From Rhodospirillaceae bacterium (GTDB taxonomy: Bacteria; Pseudomonadota; Alphaproteobacteria; UBA7887), in assembly GCA_002728255.1 (NCBI GenBank), contig PBWV01000019.1, positions 1-48,416 of the forward strand: 48,416 nt of DNA, given 5' to 3'. A program made the position numbers and the translations under genes. The notes under the pieces were generated by a model. The model ran no database searches. It had not been told where the DNA came from and was given only the letters and a program-made list of their open reading frames with translations. This document shows, piece after piece, positions 8,291-19,182 of the stretch. The stretch's first letter is position 1. Each line of letters starts with the position of its first letter.

Positions 8291-9281
8291 GGCAAAAGAG
8301 CAAAAGGAGTTTCTCCAATCACAAGGCCTCACTCAGTCGAATCAAACAATTTTGGCGGCAGATGCGTCCTTCCGGACCTATTACAGAATACAGAAAGATG
8401 GCAAGTCTTGGGTGCTAATGGATGCTCCTCCAGCCAAAGAAAGTACTCAGGAATTTATCGCAATTGCCAAATATTTACGTGGCATTGGGATAAACGCTCC
8501 ACAAATTTTTGGAGAGGACGCGGAGAATGGTTTCTTATTGATCGAGGACTTTGGCGACCAAAAGTTTAGTACAATATTAGAAATCTCCAACCATGAAGAG
8601 GAACACAGACTGTACGGCGCTGCCATTTCCCTTCTACTTGCGCTGCAAAACTCCTCGCCCCCATCGTGGCTCCCCCGTTACACAACTGAAATTCTTATGG
8701 AAGAAGTCGGTCTTTTCATTAATTGGTTTTGGCCGATGGCAAAACTTTCCCCCATAACTACCTCAGCACTTAAAGAATATCGGGAGGCATGGAAAAATGT
8801 CCTAGCCACCACCGACACTCTAGGAAACGTCGTGGTATTACGCGACTTTCACGTCGATAACTTGATGTGGATAACTAATCGCACAGGACCCAAGCAGATA
8901 GGCATCTTGGATTTCCAAGATGCTTTATCCGGATCACCAATTTATGACTTAGTGTCACTTCTCGAAGACGTTAGGCGGGATGTTCGCAAAGATTTGGTCC
9001 ATGATCTAAAAAACCAGTACCTTGCATCCTGCAAACTGGCACCTGATGAGTTTGAATACGTCTATGCTGCTTTGAGCGCACAACGCAACACGAAAATTCT
9101 TGGTATTTTTACCCGGCTTTGGAGGAGGGATGGCAAAAGCCAGTATTTGGAGCTTTTGCCACGGACATGGCGGCTTCTTGACCACAGCTTAAAAAACCCG
9201 GCCTTATCTACCCTCCAGAAGTGGTTTGGGGAACATTTCCCGCAAAGCACCAGAGCCTTAAGGCATAGTGGCACCTTGTGA
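8283..9281 (+). CDS. amgK: Anomeric MurNAc/GlcNAc kinase AmgK-like phosphotransferase
   Basis: An aminoglycoside-phosphotransferase-fold kinase. In Pseudomonas and relatives AmgK phosphorylates MurNAc at the anomeric carbon in a peptidoglycan recycling route that bypasses GlmU/MurA. The catalytic loop is LRDFHVDNLMWI (HxD...N) and the metal-binding Asp is in ILDFQDALSGSPIYDL. The N-lobe has SFRTYYRI and WVLMDAPP, typical of the family. It overlaps tsaE at its start and murU by four bases at its end, matching the tsaE-amgK-murU module. Substrate is inferred from context. Confidence 0.87.
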   Translation: MSRAKEQKEFLQSQGLTQSNQTILAADASFRTYYRIQKDGKSWVLMDAPPAKESTQEFIAIAKYLRGIGINAPQIFGEDAENGFLLIEDFGDQKFSTILEISNHEEEHRLYGAAISLLLALQNSSPPSWLPRYTTEILMEEVGLFINWFWPMAKLSPITTSALKEYREAWKNVLATTDTLGNVVVLRDFHVDNLMWITNRTGPKQIGILDFQDALSGSPIYDLVSLLEDVRRDVRKDLVHDLKNQYLASCKLAPDEFEYVYAALSAQRNTKILGIFTRLWRRDGKSQYLELLPRTWRLLDHSLKNPALSTLQKWFGEHFPQSTRALRHSGTL

Positions 9282-9994
9282 AAAACGAGCCAATGAACGC
9301 AATGATTCTCGCAGCCGGCCTTGGCTTGCGAATGCGCCCCTTAACAAACGTTACTCCGAAGCCGCTCCTAGAAGTGGGTGGAATAACGATGATTGATAGA
9401 ATGTTAGCTCACTTAAAAAGAGGGGGAATTAAGACCATTGTGATCAACACCCATTATCTAGCGGAAAAAGTTGTGGATCATCTCAGAAAAAAAATCGGGT
9501 TTCACATAAAGCTCGTGCACGAGGCACAACTCCTCGACACGGGTGGAGGAGTAGCAAATGCCTTGCCAACCCTCAATGGCGAATCATTCATAGTAGCAAA
9601 CAGTGATGTAGTTATTATAAGTGGCAAAAAACCTCTAATAACCAGGATGATTGAAGCCTGGGATCCGACACGAATGGATGCATTACTCCTAGTTCAGCCC
9701 TTCACTAAATCTTTCGGTTTCAGTGGTCAGGGAGACTTCCACATGAACGTCAACGGACTACTAAAACGGGAAGTTAAACCATCTTCGGCCCCATTCGTAT
9801 TTACGGGCGTACAAATACTGAAAAGAAGCTTGTTCCATTCTCTTCCCATAGGGGCATTTTCACTAAACTTGTTGTATGATCGGGCCCAGAAAAACGAAAC
9901 TCTCTTTGGCCTGGTCCATGATAGCCATTGGTTACATGTGGGAACTCCTGAAGCCTTAGGAAATGCCCAAGCTTACCTTAGGGACCTGAAATGA
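9278..9994 (+). CDS. murU: N-acetylmuramate-1-phosphate uridylyltransferase MurU-like
   Basis: Nucleotidyltransferase that would make UDP-MurNAc from MurNAc-1-phosphate and UTP, the step after AmgK in peptidoglycan recycling. The signature AAGLGLRMRPLTNVTPKPLLEVGG lies at the N-terminus, a metal-binding ANSDVV segment near residue 108, and the family-like HVGTPEALGNAQAYL at the C-terminus. The GTG at 9278 overlaps the amgK stop as GTGA. ATG at 9293 is an alternative giving MNAMILAAG. Length 238 fits. It could act on another sugar phosphate, but the amgK coupling favours MurU. Confidence 0.88.
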   Translation: MKNEPMNAMILAAGLGLRMRPLTNVTPKPLLEVGGITMIDRMLAHLKRGGIKTIVINTHYLAEKVVDHLRKKIGFHIKLVHEAQLLDTGGGVANALPTLNGESFIVANSDVVIISGKKPLITRMIEAWDPTRMDALLLVQPFTKSFGFSGQGDFHMNVNGLLKREVKPSSAPFVFTGVQILKRSLFHSLPIGAFSLNLLYDRAQKNETLFGLVHDSHWLHVGTPEALGNAQAYLRDLK

Positions 9995-10004
9995 ATCGCA
10001 AAGT

Positions 10005-12989
10005 ATGAGGAACTCTTTTCCCAAAATAAGTGCCGTAGCGCTTGGAACGCCCTTTCTTGACAATCTTGCAAGCGGCCTGCTGGCTAGGCACGAGACATTT
10101 AATTTAGGAAATACAGTAATCATATTGCCCGCTGAGGAGGCTCGCCGCAATTTACTCAAACTTCTAACCATAATGGCTAAACCCAAGGCATTACTGCTTC
10201 CCCGGACGTATATTGTTTCCGAAAGTCTGCCGCTTAAAAGACCTCACCGCGAGGGAGACCTGGACTTGATTCTTCCTTGTAACCTTTTGCCCGATACGCT
10301 CCCCATACCCTCAGTATATCGAGATCTCCTCTTAGGAAGGCTGATCTTCCAATGGCAAAAAGGGCCTGACCAAACTAATTCTCAGTCTTTACATCGTTGT
10401 CTAAAAATTGCACCTACCCTAGGCTCTTTCTTTGATGAATTGCAGTCCTTTCAAACCAACTATTTGTCCTTGGACGATTCTTTTACATCAGATGATGCCT
10501 TACACTGGGAGTCCATAAACAAATTTCTTAAAATTATCATAAAACAGTGGCCCCTCATTCTGAGTGAACAAATTTGGCAAGACCCTATTTTGTATGATCA
10601 ACTTATTACAAAATTACTAATCCAGCACTGGGAAAAAGAACCGCCTAAAAATAATATCATAGTTGCCGGTTTCACGGGAAATCTTCCTCACATTGCTAAT
10701 CTCTTATCGTTCATTGCTTCACTGCCAACAGGACACGTGGTAATACCCAGCTTGGATCATAAACTGGGCAAAAAGACCTGGGAAAATCTCCCAGAAGATC
10801 ATCCGCAACACGCACTAAAGAAACTCCTAGTTGACCTGAAAATTGAAAACAACCTAGTGCCAGAGTGGTTTAGTCCGTTTGGTTATTCAAATTCCAGTGC
10901 TCCACCCAAGCATCCGGTTAACTTTATTACATCTGTCTTTAGCCCGCGAGAAGACGAGCAGGCTACTAACACTGGACGAAAAACATCGAGTGATCTGACC
11001 ATGATCACGGCTCACAACATCTACAGTGAGGCTCAAACAATTTCGCTTATTATCAAAGAGTTCCTCACCACCAATAAGGGGGATGTGAGCCTTTTTGCCG
11101 AGGACCAAAACCTCGTAAAACAAGTTGCGCTGCAACTTCGACGCTGGAACCTTGATCTTTGCAACTATATAGCTCACAGCCCCGACCCAGCGGGCGCCGG
11201 GTCTTTCCTTCAATTAGTTGGAGAAATGATATGTTCAGCTGTTTCGCCGGTTTCCTTGTTGTCGACCCTTAAACACCCAATGTGCACTGGTCATACTTCT
11301 TTAACCCTTTTCAAGAATTTGCGTAACGAGCTAGAACTGAAATGCTTGAGGGGCATCAGGCCAGAACCTGGGTTTTCTGGCATAATAGCTTCACTAAACA
11401 ATAGCGCCGACAAAAATAGGGAATTAATAACTTGGCTCCAAAGCCTTGAAAAAGCCTCCCTTTATTTCTGCCGACTGGTGAAAAGCAAAAAGGCGCCACT
11501 CAAGAGTCTCCTGGCCGCCCATATCGATTTTTCAATATGGCTTTCCGAGACGGGAAAGTATCCTGCAACGCGGCTCTGGAAATCTTATGAAGGCAAACGT
11601 CTTAACCAACATCTACTTTCGCTATGTTCCACCTTAAAAAACTCGTTTATTATAGAGGGAACTGAATACTCGGATATCTTTAAGTGCCTTCTCCACAATA
11701 TTCCAAATGACACTCAAGATTTTGATACCACTCGTATCTATGCTTATGATCCGAAACGAACACTGTTCAGTTCTTCGCCCTTACACATTTTAGCAGGAAT
11801 GAACGAAACAACCTGGCCCTCGTTTTCACAGAACGATGAGTGGCTCAGTCCACAAATGCGGAGAGCCCTCAGCTTACCTAGCAAAAAGAAAACGAAGGCC
11901 TTTGCTAATCTCCATATCTGCCAGGCATCCACAGCCTCCAAAATAGTTCTTACTCGAAGCAAAGTGGCTAACGGGGTTCAGACCACCCCAGCCTATCACT
12001 TCGCACGTATAGAGAACGCCGCGAAAAAGGAAGGAATGCACGAAGCTGTAGACAAAAGCCGCTACTGGGATCACATGGGTCAAAATTTAGAACACAAAAC
12101 ACTCAGTATTCCACAAAGCCGCCGCCCTGCGCCGACCCCACCCATATCGGCACGGCCCCGAACCTTGTCTGCAACCCAGATTGAACGTTGGATGCAGGAT
12201 CCATATGGCATTTTTGTATCTACAATTCTTAAAATTAGACCACTTCGGTCTATCGATGCGAAAGTAAATCCATCTGACTATGGCCGAATGGTCCACCAAG
12301 CCCTGGAAAGATTTTTACAAACCTACCCCACAAATCTACCACCCAACCCCTATCAGAAATTACTCGAATTCGGCCAGATTTCTTTTAGGAAAGTGCGGAC
12401 GCAGCCGGAAGCATACGCATTCTGGTGGCCCCGCTTTGAAAGATTAGCACGATATTTTATAGACCAAGAGAACAAAAGCCGGAAACATATTACCGCCGCC
12501 TATGCAGAAGTTAGTGGCACCACTACCATAGATTTACCCTCTGGCCCATTTACCCTAACTACAAGGGCAGATCGTATAAATATACGTGTCGATAGAAAAG
12601 TGGACATAATCGAATACAAAACTGGTGCATTACCAACAACTCCTAAGATACTAAATGGGAGCAAGCCTCAGCTTTTGCTAGAAGCCCTGATTATCTTAAA
12701 TAATGGCTTCGAAGAAATTGACACGAGAGCAATCAACTCCATTGTTTCAACCCAATTGAGCGGAGCGTTAACTGCTGGAAATCGCCGGACGATCGAAAAA
12801 GGGATTTCAACAAAAGCCACAGAACTTTTATCCACGATCATCGAATTGATCGAATCCTTTGATAATGAAAATACACCTTATTACTTCGTGCCTCACAATG
12901 ATTTTGCACCTCAATACAACGAATTTGAGCACCTTGCCCGAATGAAGGAATGGATAGCACTTAGCCAAAAACAGAGAACGGAAGAATGA
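10005..12989 (+). CDS. addB: Double-strand break repair nuclease subunit AddB
   Basis: Subunit of the AddAB helicase-nuclease that resects DNA ends before RecA loading. The 994 residues follow the alphaproteobacterial AddB layout: an inactivated helicase-like N-terminal region and a C-terminal PD-(D/E)XK nuclease. The nuclease motifs are all present: H764 in GRMVHQALERF, D856 in RADRINI, and E870/K872 in IIEYKTG, followed by PQLLLEALI. The middle motif is usually DYK and is EYK here, an allowed variant. It starts 11 bases after murU and overlaps addA by four bases (ATGA). Confidence 0.93.
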   Translation: MRNSFPKISAVALGTPFLDNLASGLLARHETFNLGNTVIILPAEEARRNLLKLLTIMAKPKALLLPRTYIVSESLPLKRPHREGDLDLILPCNLLPDTLPIPSVYRDLLLGRLIFQWQKGPDQTNSQSLHRCLKIAPTLGSFFDELQSFQTNYLSLDDSFTSDDALHWESINKFLKIIIKQWPLILSEQIWQDPILYDQLITKLLIQHWEKEPPKNNIIVAGFTGNLPHIANLLSFIASLPTGHVVIPSLDHKLGKKTWENLPEDHPQHALKKLLVDLKIENNLVPEWFSPFGYSNSSAPPKHPVNFITSVFSPREDEQATNTGRKTSSDLTMITAHNIYSEAQTISLIIKEFLTTNKGDVSLFAEDQNLVKQVALQLRRWNLDLCNYIAHSPDPAGAGSFLQLVGEMICSAVSPVSLLSTLKHPMCTGHTSLTLFKNLRNELELKCLRGIRPEPGFSGIIASLNNSADKNRELITWLQSLEKASLYFCRLVKSKKAPLKSLLAAHIDFSIWLSETGKYPATRLWKSYEGKRLNQHLLSLCSTLKNSFIIEGTEYSDIFKCLLHNIPNDTQDFDTTRIYAYDPKRTLFSSSPLHILAGMNETTWPSFSQNDEWLSPQMRRALSLPSKKKTKAFANLHICQASTASKIVLTRSKVANGVQTTPAYHFARIENAAKKEGMHEAVDKSRYWDHMGQNLEHKTLSIPQSRRPAPTPPISARPRTLSATQIERWMQDPYGIFVSTILKIRPLRSIDAKVNPSDYGRMVHQALERFLQTYPTNLPPNPYQKLLEFGQISFRKVRTQPEAYAFWWPRFERLARYFIDQENKSRKHITAAYAEVSGTTTIDLPSGPFTLTTRADRINIRVDRKVDIIEYKTGALPTTPKILNGSKPQLLLEALIILNNGFEEIDTRAINSIVSTQLSGALTAGNRRTIEKGISTKATELLSTIIELIESFDNENTPYYFVPHNDFAPQYNEFEHLARMKEWIALSQKQRTEE

Positions 12990-15900
12990 AATCGGGACTT
13001 CCCAAGATTAATTCGCTGCAACAGAAAGCGGCTGATCCAGTAACATCTGCATGGGTTGAGGCGTCAGCTGGTACCGGAAAAACCAAAGTGCTTGTAGATC
13101 GAGTCCTCCGACTCTTACTTCACGGCAATCAACCATCTAATATATTGTGCCTTACATATACTCGTTCAGCGGCTGCGGAGATGCAGGAGCGCTTAAACGA
13201 GCGCCTCCTTTCATGGTCAACCATGTCCAAACAAGCGCTCCAAAATGACCTTGAATCTCTGACTGCAAGAGCTGTCGACTCACACCAATTAGGGGCCGCC
13301 GAGACTCTTTATGAACGCGTGGCTAACTCTGAATTTCAGCCAAAATTTCATACTATCCATTCATTCTGTGAAACCCTTTTAAGAAGGTTTCCTCAAGAAG
13401 CGGGTGTTGATACTAACTTTACCATACTAGATGAGCATGGCGCCAAAACCCTTCTGCGAACAGCCAGCGAACTCATATTACAACAACTCCAAGGTCCAAA
13501 AAGCAACAAATCCGAAGGCGATATTTCCTGCATTAGCCAATATGTTAATAACGAAAGTTTTTCTCGTCTCCTGGATCTATTAGTCGCCGATAGATGGCGA
13601 CTAGAAAAATTTCTTAGGAACAACGATGAAAATCGAATATCATGTGCAATTGCAGAAATGCTGGGCCTATCAAGGCTAACCTCTCCTGACCTGCTAGTCC
13701 AAGTCGCATGTGCAAACACCCATATCGATGCCGAAAGTTGGCGATCTTCAGTATGCTACCTACAAGCCGGCTCCAAAACAGACCACGCCCGAGCGCAAAC
13801 AATTGATGAATGGATCTCTGCTTCACAACATACACGAAGAGAGTTATTCGAAAAATATTGTGCTGCCTTTCTCACACGCGACCAATTGCCGATAAAAACA
13901 TTGGTGTCAGCGTCCACCCTCGCAAAGAAACCAGATGCTCTACTAGCTCTCAGAGCCGAGCAATCTCGTCTTCTAGAAATCACCACCAAAATTAAACGGG
14001 CTAAAATCGTCCAATGTAGCTCGGCCTTATTAAATTTAACCAAAAAAATCCTGGAGCAGTTTAGTCAGGAAAAAATTAAACAAAATTGCTTGGATTACAA
14101 TGACTTAATCATTAAATCTGGCATCATCTTAACATCGGCCGACGTGTCATCGTGGGTGCTCTATAAGGTTGATAGAAGTGTTGATCACCTTCTGATAGAT
14201 GAAGCCCAGGATACTAGTTTGGACCAGTGGGAAATTATCCGCGCCCTGGCATCCGAATTCTTTGCGGGAGAAGGAGCGGAAGAACACCCAAGAACAATTT
14301 TCGCGGTTGGGGATTATAAACAATCCATCTATAGCTTCCAACGTGCAAATCCCGAGTCCTTCAACAAGATGCGTGATTATTTTAGAGATCGCGCTAATAA
14401 CGCATCAGCTCCCTGGGCTGATATTGGCCTTCAGGTCTCATTTAGATCCACCTCCCCAATATTAGAATCCGTTGACCTTGTCTTCGATGAAGTCTTCGCT
14501 GCGCCAGTTGAATTTTCTGATGAAACACTGCCTCCTCTCAAGCATTTTTGTTGGCGCGATGGAGCCCCTGGCTTAGTTGAGGTTTGGCCCATAATACAGC
14601 CCAGTAGAGACCCAAAGCCAGCTGCAAGGCGGCTCCCGACCCACGTGTCTGCAGAGCGCTCTTCACGAACAACACTTGCCCAAATTGTGGCCAGCAAAAT
14701 AAATGAGATCTTGTCGGACAGCAGGCGCGGCCATTCCAACTGTTTTCTACCTGAAGATATCATGGTTTTAGTGAGGCGTCGTGGGCCGTTCGTCTTAGAT
14801 TTGCTGAAAGCACTTAAGAACTTGAAGATACCAGTGACTGGGCTCGATGGAATGGCTCTAACGGACAATATTGCGGTCATGGACCTTATCTCTGTGGGGC
14901 ATTTCTTACTTAATCCTGATGATGACCTCAGCCTGGCCGAAGTTCTTAAAAGCCCTCTATGCAACTTAGGTGACGAAGATCTATTTAAGCTCGCCCATAA
15001 TAGACATGGTTCGATATGGCACTCACTCTGCGATTGGGATACCACCAATTCACAATTTCAGGAGGCTCGTTTCCTACTGGAAGACTTGATAGAGAAGTCA
15101 AAAATTTTTACTCCCTCCGAATTATATGCAGATTTACTTTTAACACGGAATTATAAAAAATACTTTGTATCTAAAATTGGAATTGAATGTATCGACCCCA
15201 TAAATGCATTTCTCAATAAAAGCATTGAATACGAGGCTAAAAATAATTCATCTCTTGAAGGCTTTATTCATTGGTTTGAGAACAATGGCGCCATCAGCAC
15301 ACGCGAACCAGCCCTAAAAAGAAATAATGCCGTTAAAATTCTTACGGTGCATGGTGCGAAGGGGTTAGAATCACCCGTTGTATTTCTTCCAGACACGGTC
15401 CAGAAGAGTCGGGCCCACAATCCTGTTTTTTGGCCCGACAAAGCACCCTTCCCTATCTGGATCCCAAATGCCACTCTTTTGGACCCACTGACCAGAAAGT
15501 GGGTCCTGGAGAAAAAAAAGCGAGAAGCGGAGGAATACAAGCGACTACTATATGTGGCGATGACGAGAGCGAAGGATCAACTCTATATATGTGGTTGGAG
15601 TGAGACATCCAATATAGCATCCGATTGTTGGCACACTATTGTCAGCCAAACGTTGGAAAAAGTTGTTGAAGAAACTGATACAAACATCCCAGACAGCGCA
15701 CAAAAGAATGGGATTTCTAGCATTTTACGCCTTGCTAATTTTACGCCTGGGAAAAAAACTATCGCCTATCCTGGGCCTCCGTTCAAAAACCCCACCCCTC
15801 TCCCCACCTGGATTAACTCAAACTTAACGAGGCATGACCACCAATCCATACACCGGACTTCCCCCACATTTGGAACATCAGGCACCTTTATGGGCAATAA

Positions 15901-16408
15901 ACAACCCATCGAAGCATTAATCGCCCAGTTAGTCGACTCCCTTTACCACATAACTGAATCTGAAAGAGAACAGACCGCCAATAAATTTGTATCTCGCCTT
16001 TCCTACAGGCACGACACAAACTTACTCCATGCGATCAAAGAGTGGGCCCTAAAGATTCTTGGAACCAAAACTCTCTCCTTTCTATTTCAAGATAATACGC
16101 GAGGATGTCTCCCCATCTCTGGTCCCATAAGATATCGTGAGCGGACTTTGTTATTTCATGAAACCATTGAAAGGCTTGTCGACTCGGATGATTCCTTATT
16201 GCTGGTGAATTTTCTAGTTGGAAACAACTCTCACACAAACAGGCCCGGCCCTCCGCTTCCGGCCGCTTTCTTACGAAAAATTGCTGTAAGGGCATCTTTA
16301 GCCAAATTAGTGTTCCCACAAAAGGATGTAACTTCGGCGATCCTTTGGGTAGATGAACAAAAGCTTCAACATCTCTCCAGTGATCTGCTCAAGAAATGCC
16401 TATCTTGA
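12986..16408 (+). CDS. addA: Helicase subunit AddA with degenerate nuclease domain
   Basis: UvrD-type helicase motor of AddAB. Helicase motifs are complete: Walker A in [42 protein letters not shown], Walker B in [46 protein letters not shown] and [13 protein letters not shown]. The C-terminal nuclease domain can be aligned by its flanks, but its catalytic residues are gone. The usual GRIDRL reads ETIERL (around 1059-1064), the usual LDYKT reads VNFLV (1074-1078), and the His box reads [11 protein letters not shown]. The 1140-residue length is near normal, so the domain is present as a scaffold. No frameshift is visible. Confidence 0.93.
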   Translation: MKSGLPKINSLQQKAADPVTSAWVEASAGTGKTKVLVDRVLRLLLHGNQPSNILCLTYTRSAAAEMQERLNERLLSWSTMSKQALQNDLESLTARAVDSHQLGAAETLYERVANSEFQPKFHTIHSFCETLLRRFPQEAGVDTNFTILDEHGAKTLLRTASELILQQLQGPKSNKSEGDISCISQYVNNESFSRLLDLLVADRWRLEKFLRNNDENRISCAIAEMLGLSRLTSPDLLVQVACANTHIDAESWRSSVCYLQAGSKTDHARAQTIDEWISASQHTRRELFEKYCAAFLTRDQLPIKTLVSASTLAKKPDALLALRAEQSRLLEITTKIKRAKIVQCSSALLNLTKKILEQFSQEKIKQNCLDYNDLIIKSGIILTSADVSSWVLYKVDRSVDHLLIDEAQDTSLDQWEIIRALASEFFAGEGAEEHPRTIFAVGDYKQSIYSFQRANPESFNKMRDYFRDRANNASAPWADIGLQVSFRSTSPILESVDLVFDEVFAAPVEFSDETLPPLKHFCWRDGAPGLVEVWPIIQPSRDPKPAARRLPTHVSAERSSRTTLAQIVASKINEILSDSRRGHSNCFLPEDIMVLVRRRGPFVLDLLKALKNLKIPVTGLDGMALTDNIAVMDLISVGHFLLNPDDDLSLAEVLKSPLCNLGDEDLFKLAHNRHGSIWHSLCDWDTTNSQFQEARFLLEDLIEKSKIFTPSELYADLLLTRNYKKYFVSKIGIECIDPINAFLNKSIEYEAKNNSSLEGFIHWFENNGAISTREPALKRNNAVKILTVHGAKGLESPVVFLPDTVQKSRAHNPVFWPDKAPFPIWIPNATLLDPLTRKWVLEKKKREAEEYKRLLYVAMTRAKDQLYICGWSETSNIASDCWHTIVSQTLEKVVEETDTNIPDSAQKNGISSILRLANFTPGKKTIAYPGPPFKNPTPLPTWINSNLTRHDHQSIHRTSPTFGTSGTFMGNKQPIEALIAQLVDSLYHITESEREQTANKFVSRLSYRHDTNLLHAIKEWALKILGTKTLSFLFQDNTRGCLPISGPIRYRERTLLFHETIERLVDSDDSLLLVNFLVGNNSHTNRPGPPLPAAFLRKIAVRASLAKLVFPQKDVTSAILWVDEQKLQHLSSDLLKKCLS

Positions 16409-16485
16409 CGATAGACCTCGACAACCTTAAGTTTCGGCGACTGAGTTTGCCCTACAGGCTGTATAATGCGATGAAAGGATGTGGA

Positions 16486-16806
16486 ATGACCTCTAATAAA
16501 GTTACTGATTCATCATTTGAGGCCGATGTCATTAAATCGGAGAAACCTGTTCTGGTGGACTTTTGGGCTGAATGGTGTGGGCCATGTGTACAAATCGCCC
16601 CGATGCTGGAAGAACTAGCAAATGAGTACAAAGACAGCCTGACCGTGGCAAAGGTTAACATAGATGAGAACCCTGAGACGCCGGCTAAATATGGAGTACG
16701 AGGAATCCCTACTCTAATCCTTTTTAAGAATGGCGAAATTGCCGCCACAAAAGTTGGCGCGGCTCCTAAGCGACAACTATCGGAGTGGATAAGCACTTCT
16801 CTATAA
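16486..16806 (+). CDS. trxA: Thioredoxin
   Basis: A small dithiol oxidoreductase keeping cytoplasmic protein cysteines reduced. With ATG at 16486 the protein is 106 residues, the standard size, and carries the active site WCGPC (C31 and C34) in [11 protein letters not shown] plus the cis-Pro loop [12 protein letters not shown]. An AAGGAT Shine-Dalgarno-like element lies about eight bases upstream. In-frame ATGs at 16396 and 16471 would add an unrelated N-terminal stretch and are rejected. It ends the addBA run and is convergent with folC. Confidence 0.96.
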   Translation: MTSNKVTDSSFEADVIKSEKPVLVDFWAEWCGPCVQIAPMLEELANEYKDSLTVAKVNIDENPETPAKYGVRGIPTLILFKNGEIAATKVGAAPKRQLSEWISTSL

Positions 16807-16924
16807 GTCGCCTTTGGCGGACTAATCCACAAACTGGCGAAGCCACCAACCTCCGGAATATGAATAAATGTGGATCGAGTAATCAGTTGAAAAACCTGGG
16901 CCCAAGTTGGACACCGGTATTGCG

Positions 16925-18211
16925 TCAATTTATATACTCATCGTTCATTGATAAAACTTGACCAGCCAGATAGAGAGATCCACACACTACTATATTCTTA
17001 TTCCCCTCAGAACCTGCCTGTTGGACGGCCGCCTCTAATGAACCGCTGCAGAGAACCGGGGCTCCTACCTCCCTGAGTTGGGTGGCCAAAGCCGCTTCAG
17101 TCAGACCTGCCTCTGCATCGAGGGTAATAGGATACACTTTTTCAACCCATGGTAATAGCGGTGCGATAAACTCAGCAGGCGACTTAGTTTGCAGCATTCC
17201 TAGAATGAGAACAACGGGCTCACCTCCCAAATTAATCCTGATCGCCTCCGCCAAAGCCTCCCCTGCAGAGGCGTTATGGCCCCCATCAACCCAAATTTTT
17301 GTGCTCGGCCCCACCATATTTTTAAGGCTACCCGGGCCCAAAATCTGCAATCTAGCAGGCCATTTCACTCTGCATATGCCCCGGCGTACTGCTCGACTGG
17401 AAACCGGAAATTGGTGCAAAAAATCTAATGCCGCTACCGCCACAGCAGCATTATCACGCTGATGAAGCCCCAACAATCCGGGAAGAGGCAGTATTCTTCG
17501 ACTAGATAAGGACTCGAAAACTGATCCAAATTTTCTGTGACTTACCTTCCATTCGCATCCATACCGCCATAAGGGGACCCCTTTTTGTCTGGCGGCCATC
17601 TCTAGGACCCTAGAACCCTCTGGACTCTGTTTAGATACAATAGCGGGCCGGCCACGCTTTAATATACCCGCCTTTTCCTTCGCTATTCGCCTAATTCCTT
17701 GCCCAAGATAAAACTCATGATCAACGGATATTGGGGTTAAGATCGACACCTCTGGCTGCTTGATCAAGTTCGTGGCATCCAAACGACCGCCTAAACCCGT
17801 CTCTATCAAGCATATATCAGCGGGAGTTTGACTAAACGCAAGGAATGCCGCAGCAGTTATAATCTCAAAGAAAGTTATCGGCCTTCCCCGATTGAGGCGG
17901 AGGCAGGTCTTTAAGAACCGCTGTAGCTCTTCATCTGCAATGAGCCTGCCGCCCAACCTTATTCGCTCATTATAACGAACCAAATGCGGCGATGTGTAGA
18001 CGTGGACTGTATACCCGCCTTCTTCAAGAATACTCCGCAGGAAGGCAATCACAGAACCTTTGCCATTGGTTCCAGCTACATGTACTACGGGCGGCATATA
18101 CCTGTGGGGCGAGCCCAACGACCTCAAAAGCCGCCCCATCCGAGCCAAATTTAAGTCTATAGAAACTGGGAGCGTTTCATCAAAAACCTCCAGAATTGAA
18201 TGAGATGGCAC
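16925..18211 (-). CDS. folC: Bifunctional folylpolyglutamate/dihydrofolate synthase
   Basis: Joins glutamate to dihydropteroate and extends the folate polyglutamate tail. The Mur-ligase-type P-loop is VAGTNGKGSVIAFL near residues 44-57. The folate and Mg-binding parts follow (TSPHLVRYNERIRLGG, FEIITAAAFLAF, ETGLGGRLDATN). DGGHNASAG marks the C-terminal domain. The start is a GTG at 18211 with an AGGGGG element five bases upstream. It follows accD after eight bases, the usual trpBA-accD-folC order. Length 428 is normal. Confidence 0.95.
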   Translation of the reverse strand: MPSHSILEVFDETLPVSIDLNLARMGRLLRSLGSPHRYMPPVVHVAGTNGKGSVIAFLRSILEEGGYTVHVYTSPHLVRYNERIRLGGRLIADEELQRFLKTCLRLNRGRPITFFEIITAAAFLAFSQTPADICLIETGLGGRLDATNLIKQPEVSILTPISVDHEFYLGQGIRRIAKEKAGILKRGRPAIVSKQSPEGSRVLEMAARQKGVPLWRYGCEWKVSHRKFGSVFESLSSRRILPLPGLLGLHQRDNAAVAVAALDFLHQFPVSSRAVRRGICRVKWPARLQILGPGSLKNMVGPSTKIWVDGGHNASAGEALAEAIRINLGGEPVVLILGMLQTKSPAEFIAPLLPWVEKVYPITLDAEAGLTEAALATQLREVGAPVLCSGSLEAAVQQAGSEGNKNIVVCGSLYLAGQVLSMNDEYIN

Positions 18212-18219
18212 GCAGCCCC

Positions 18220-19182
18220 CTAACCAACTCCAGCCTGGTTGCCGATGGAGCTCTCTTCATCTACCAACTGGCTACCTACCTGCGTTCCCCGAAGTTCTGT
18301 TCGGGAAGTCAACGAGCCCTGCGATAGCTTTAATTCTTTGTTTACGAAAAGATCTATTAAAACCCCTAGCTCCTCTCTCAACTGAGACCTAGGTATCACT
18401 CTATCTACCATTCCATGATCTTCCAAATACTCAGATCTCTGGAATCCGTCTGGCAACTTTTCCCGAATAGTATCCTCAATAACACGCGGTCCTGCGAATC
18501 CAACTAAAGCGCCTGGCTCCGCAAGTGTTATGTCGCCCAGCATCGCGAACGACGCGGTAACCCCACCAGTAGTAGGATTGGTTAGCACGACAATATAGGG
18601 AAGACTTGCCTCTTTAACTGCAGTCAGACCTACAATAGTGCGCGGCATCTGCATCAAACTCAGGGCTCCTTCCTGCATACGAGCACCTCCGGAAGCCGTG
18701 AAAACCACGAAGGGTGCCCTGCGATCCACTGCCACATGTGCCGCACTTAAAAACCCACTGCCGACCGCAACTCCCATCGAACCAGCCATAAACGCAAAAT
18801 CCAACACACAAACCACGCATGGATTACCGCAAACCTTACCATAAGCAGCAACAATGGCATCCTTATCTGTAATCCCTGAGCGAGCCTCTTTAAGTCGGTC
18901 GGTATAACGTTTTCGATCCTTGAACTTAAGTGGGTCTGATATCGCTGTAGGTAAAACCAACCTCTCATAGTCGCTGTCGTCAAATAAATGGGACAACCGC
19001 TCTTCGGGACTAAAAAACATATGGTGTTCACAATGGGGGCAAACTTTCATCCGCTCATCCAGCTCTCGATGAAATATCATCTGATCGCACTCTGGACACT
19101 TTTCCCACAGGGACTCACGAACACGCTTTGGACGGACCAGAGCCCGGATTTTTGGTCGAACAAAATTAGTTAACCAACTCAT
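18220..19182 (-). CDS. accD: Acetyl-CoA carboxylase carboxyltransferase subunit beta
   Basis: Beta subunit of the carboxyltransferase that makes malonyl-CoA, the first step of fatty acid synthesis. A four-Cys zinc ribbon (C29, C32, C48, C51 in KCPECDQM and VCPHCEHH) is followed by the crotonase-like carboxyltransferase fold with [17 protein letters not shown] and [17 protein letters not shown]. It overlaps trpA by four bases, so its translation is probably coupled to tryptophan synthase. accA is not in the window. Confidence 0.97.
   Translation of the reverse strand: MSWLTNFVRPKIRALVRPKRVRESLWEKCPECDQMIFHRELDERMKVCPHCEHHMFFSPEERLSHLFDDSDYERLVLPTAISDPLKFKDRKRYTDRLKEARSGITDKDAIVAAYGKVCGNPCVVCVLDFAFMAGSMGVAVGSGFLSAAHVAVDRRAPFVVFTASGGARMQEGALSLMQMPRTIVGLTAVKEASLPYIVVLTNPTTGGVTASFAMLGDITLAEPGALVGFAGPRVIEDTIREKLPDGFQRSEYLEDHGMVDRVIPRSQLREELGVLIDLFVNKELKLSQGSLTSRTELRGTQVGSQLVDEESSIGNQAGVG

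Noticed and set aside
14431-15048. 205-codon minus-strand frame inside addA
   Set aside because: It lies wholly opposite well-conserved helicase motifs and has Ser/Arg-rich shadow composition.
16807-16822. Small hairpin after trxA (GTC/GAC plus GCC/GGC with a bulge)
   Set aside because: Six pairs, a bulge and no T-tract. A convergent-gene terminator cannot be claimed.
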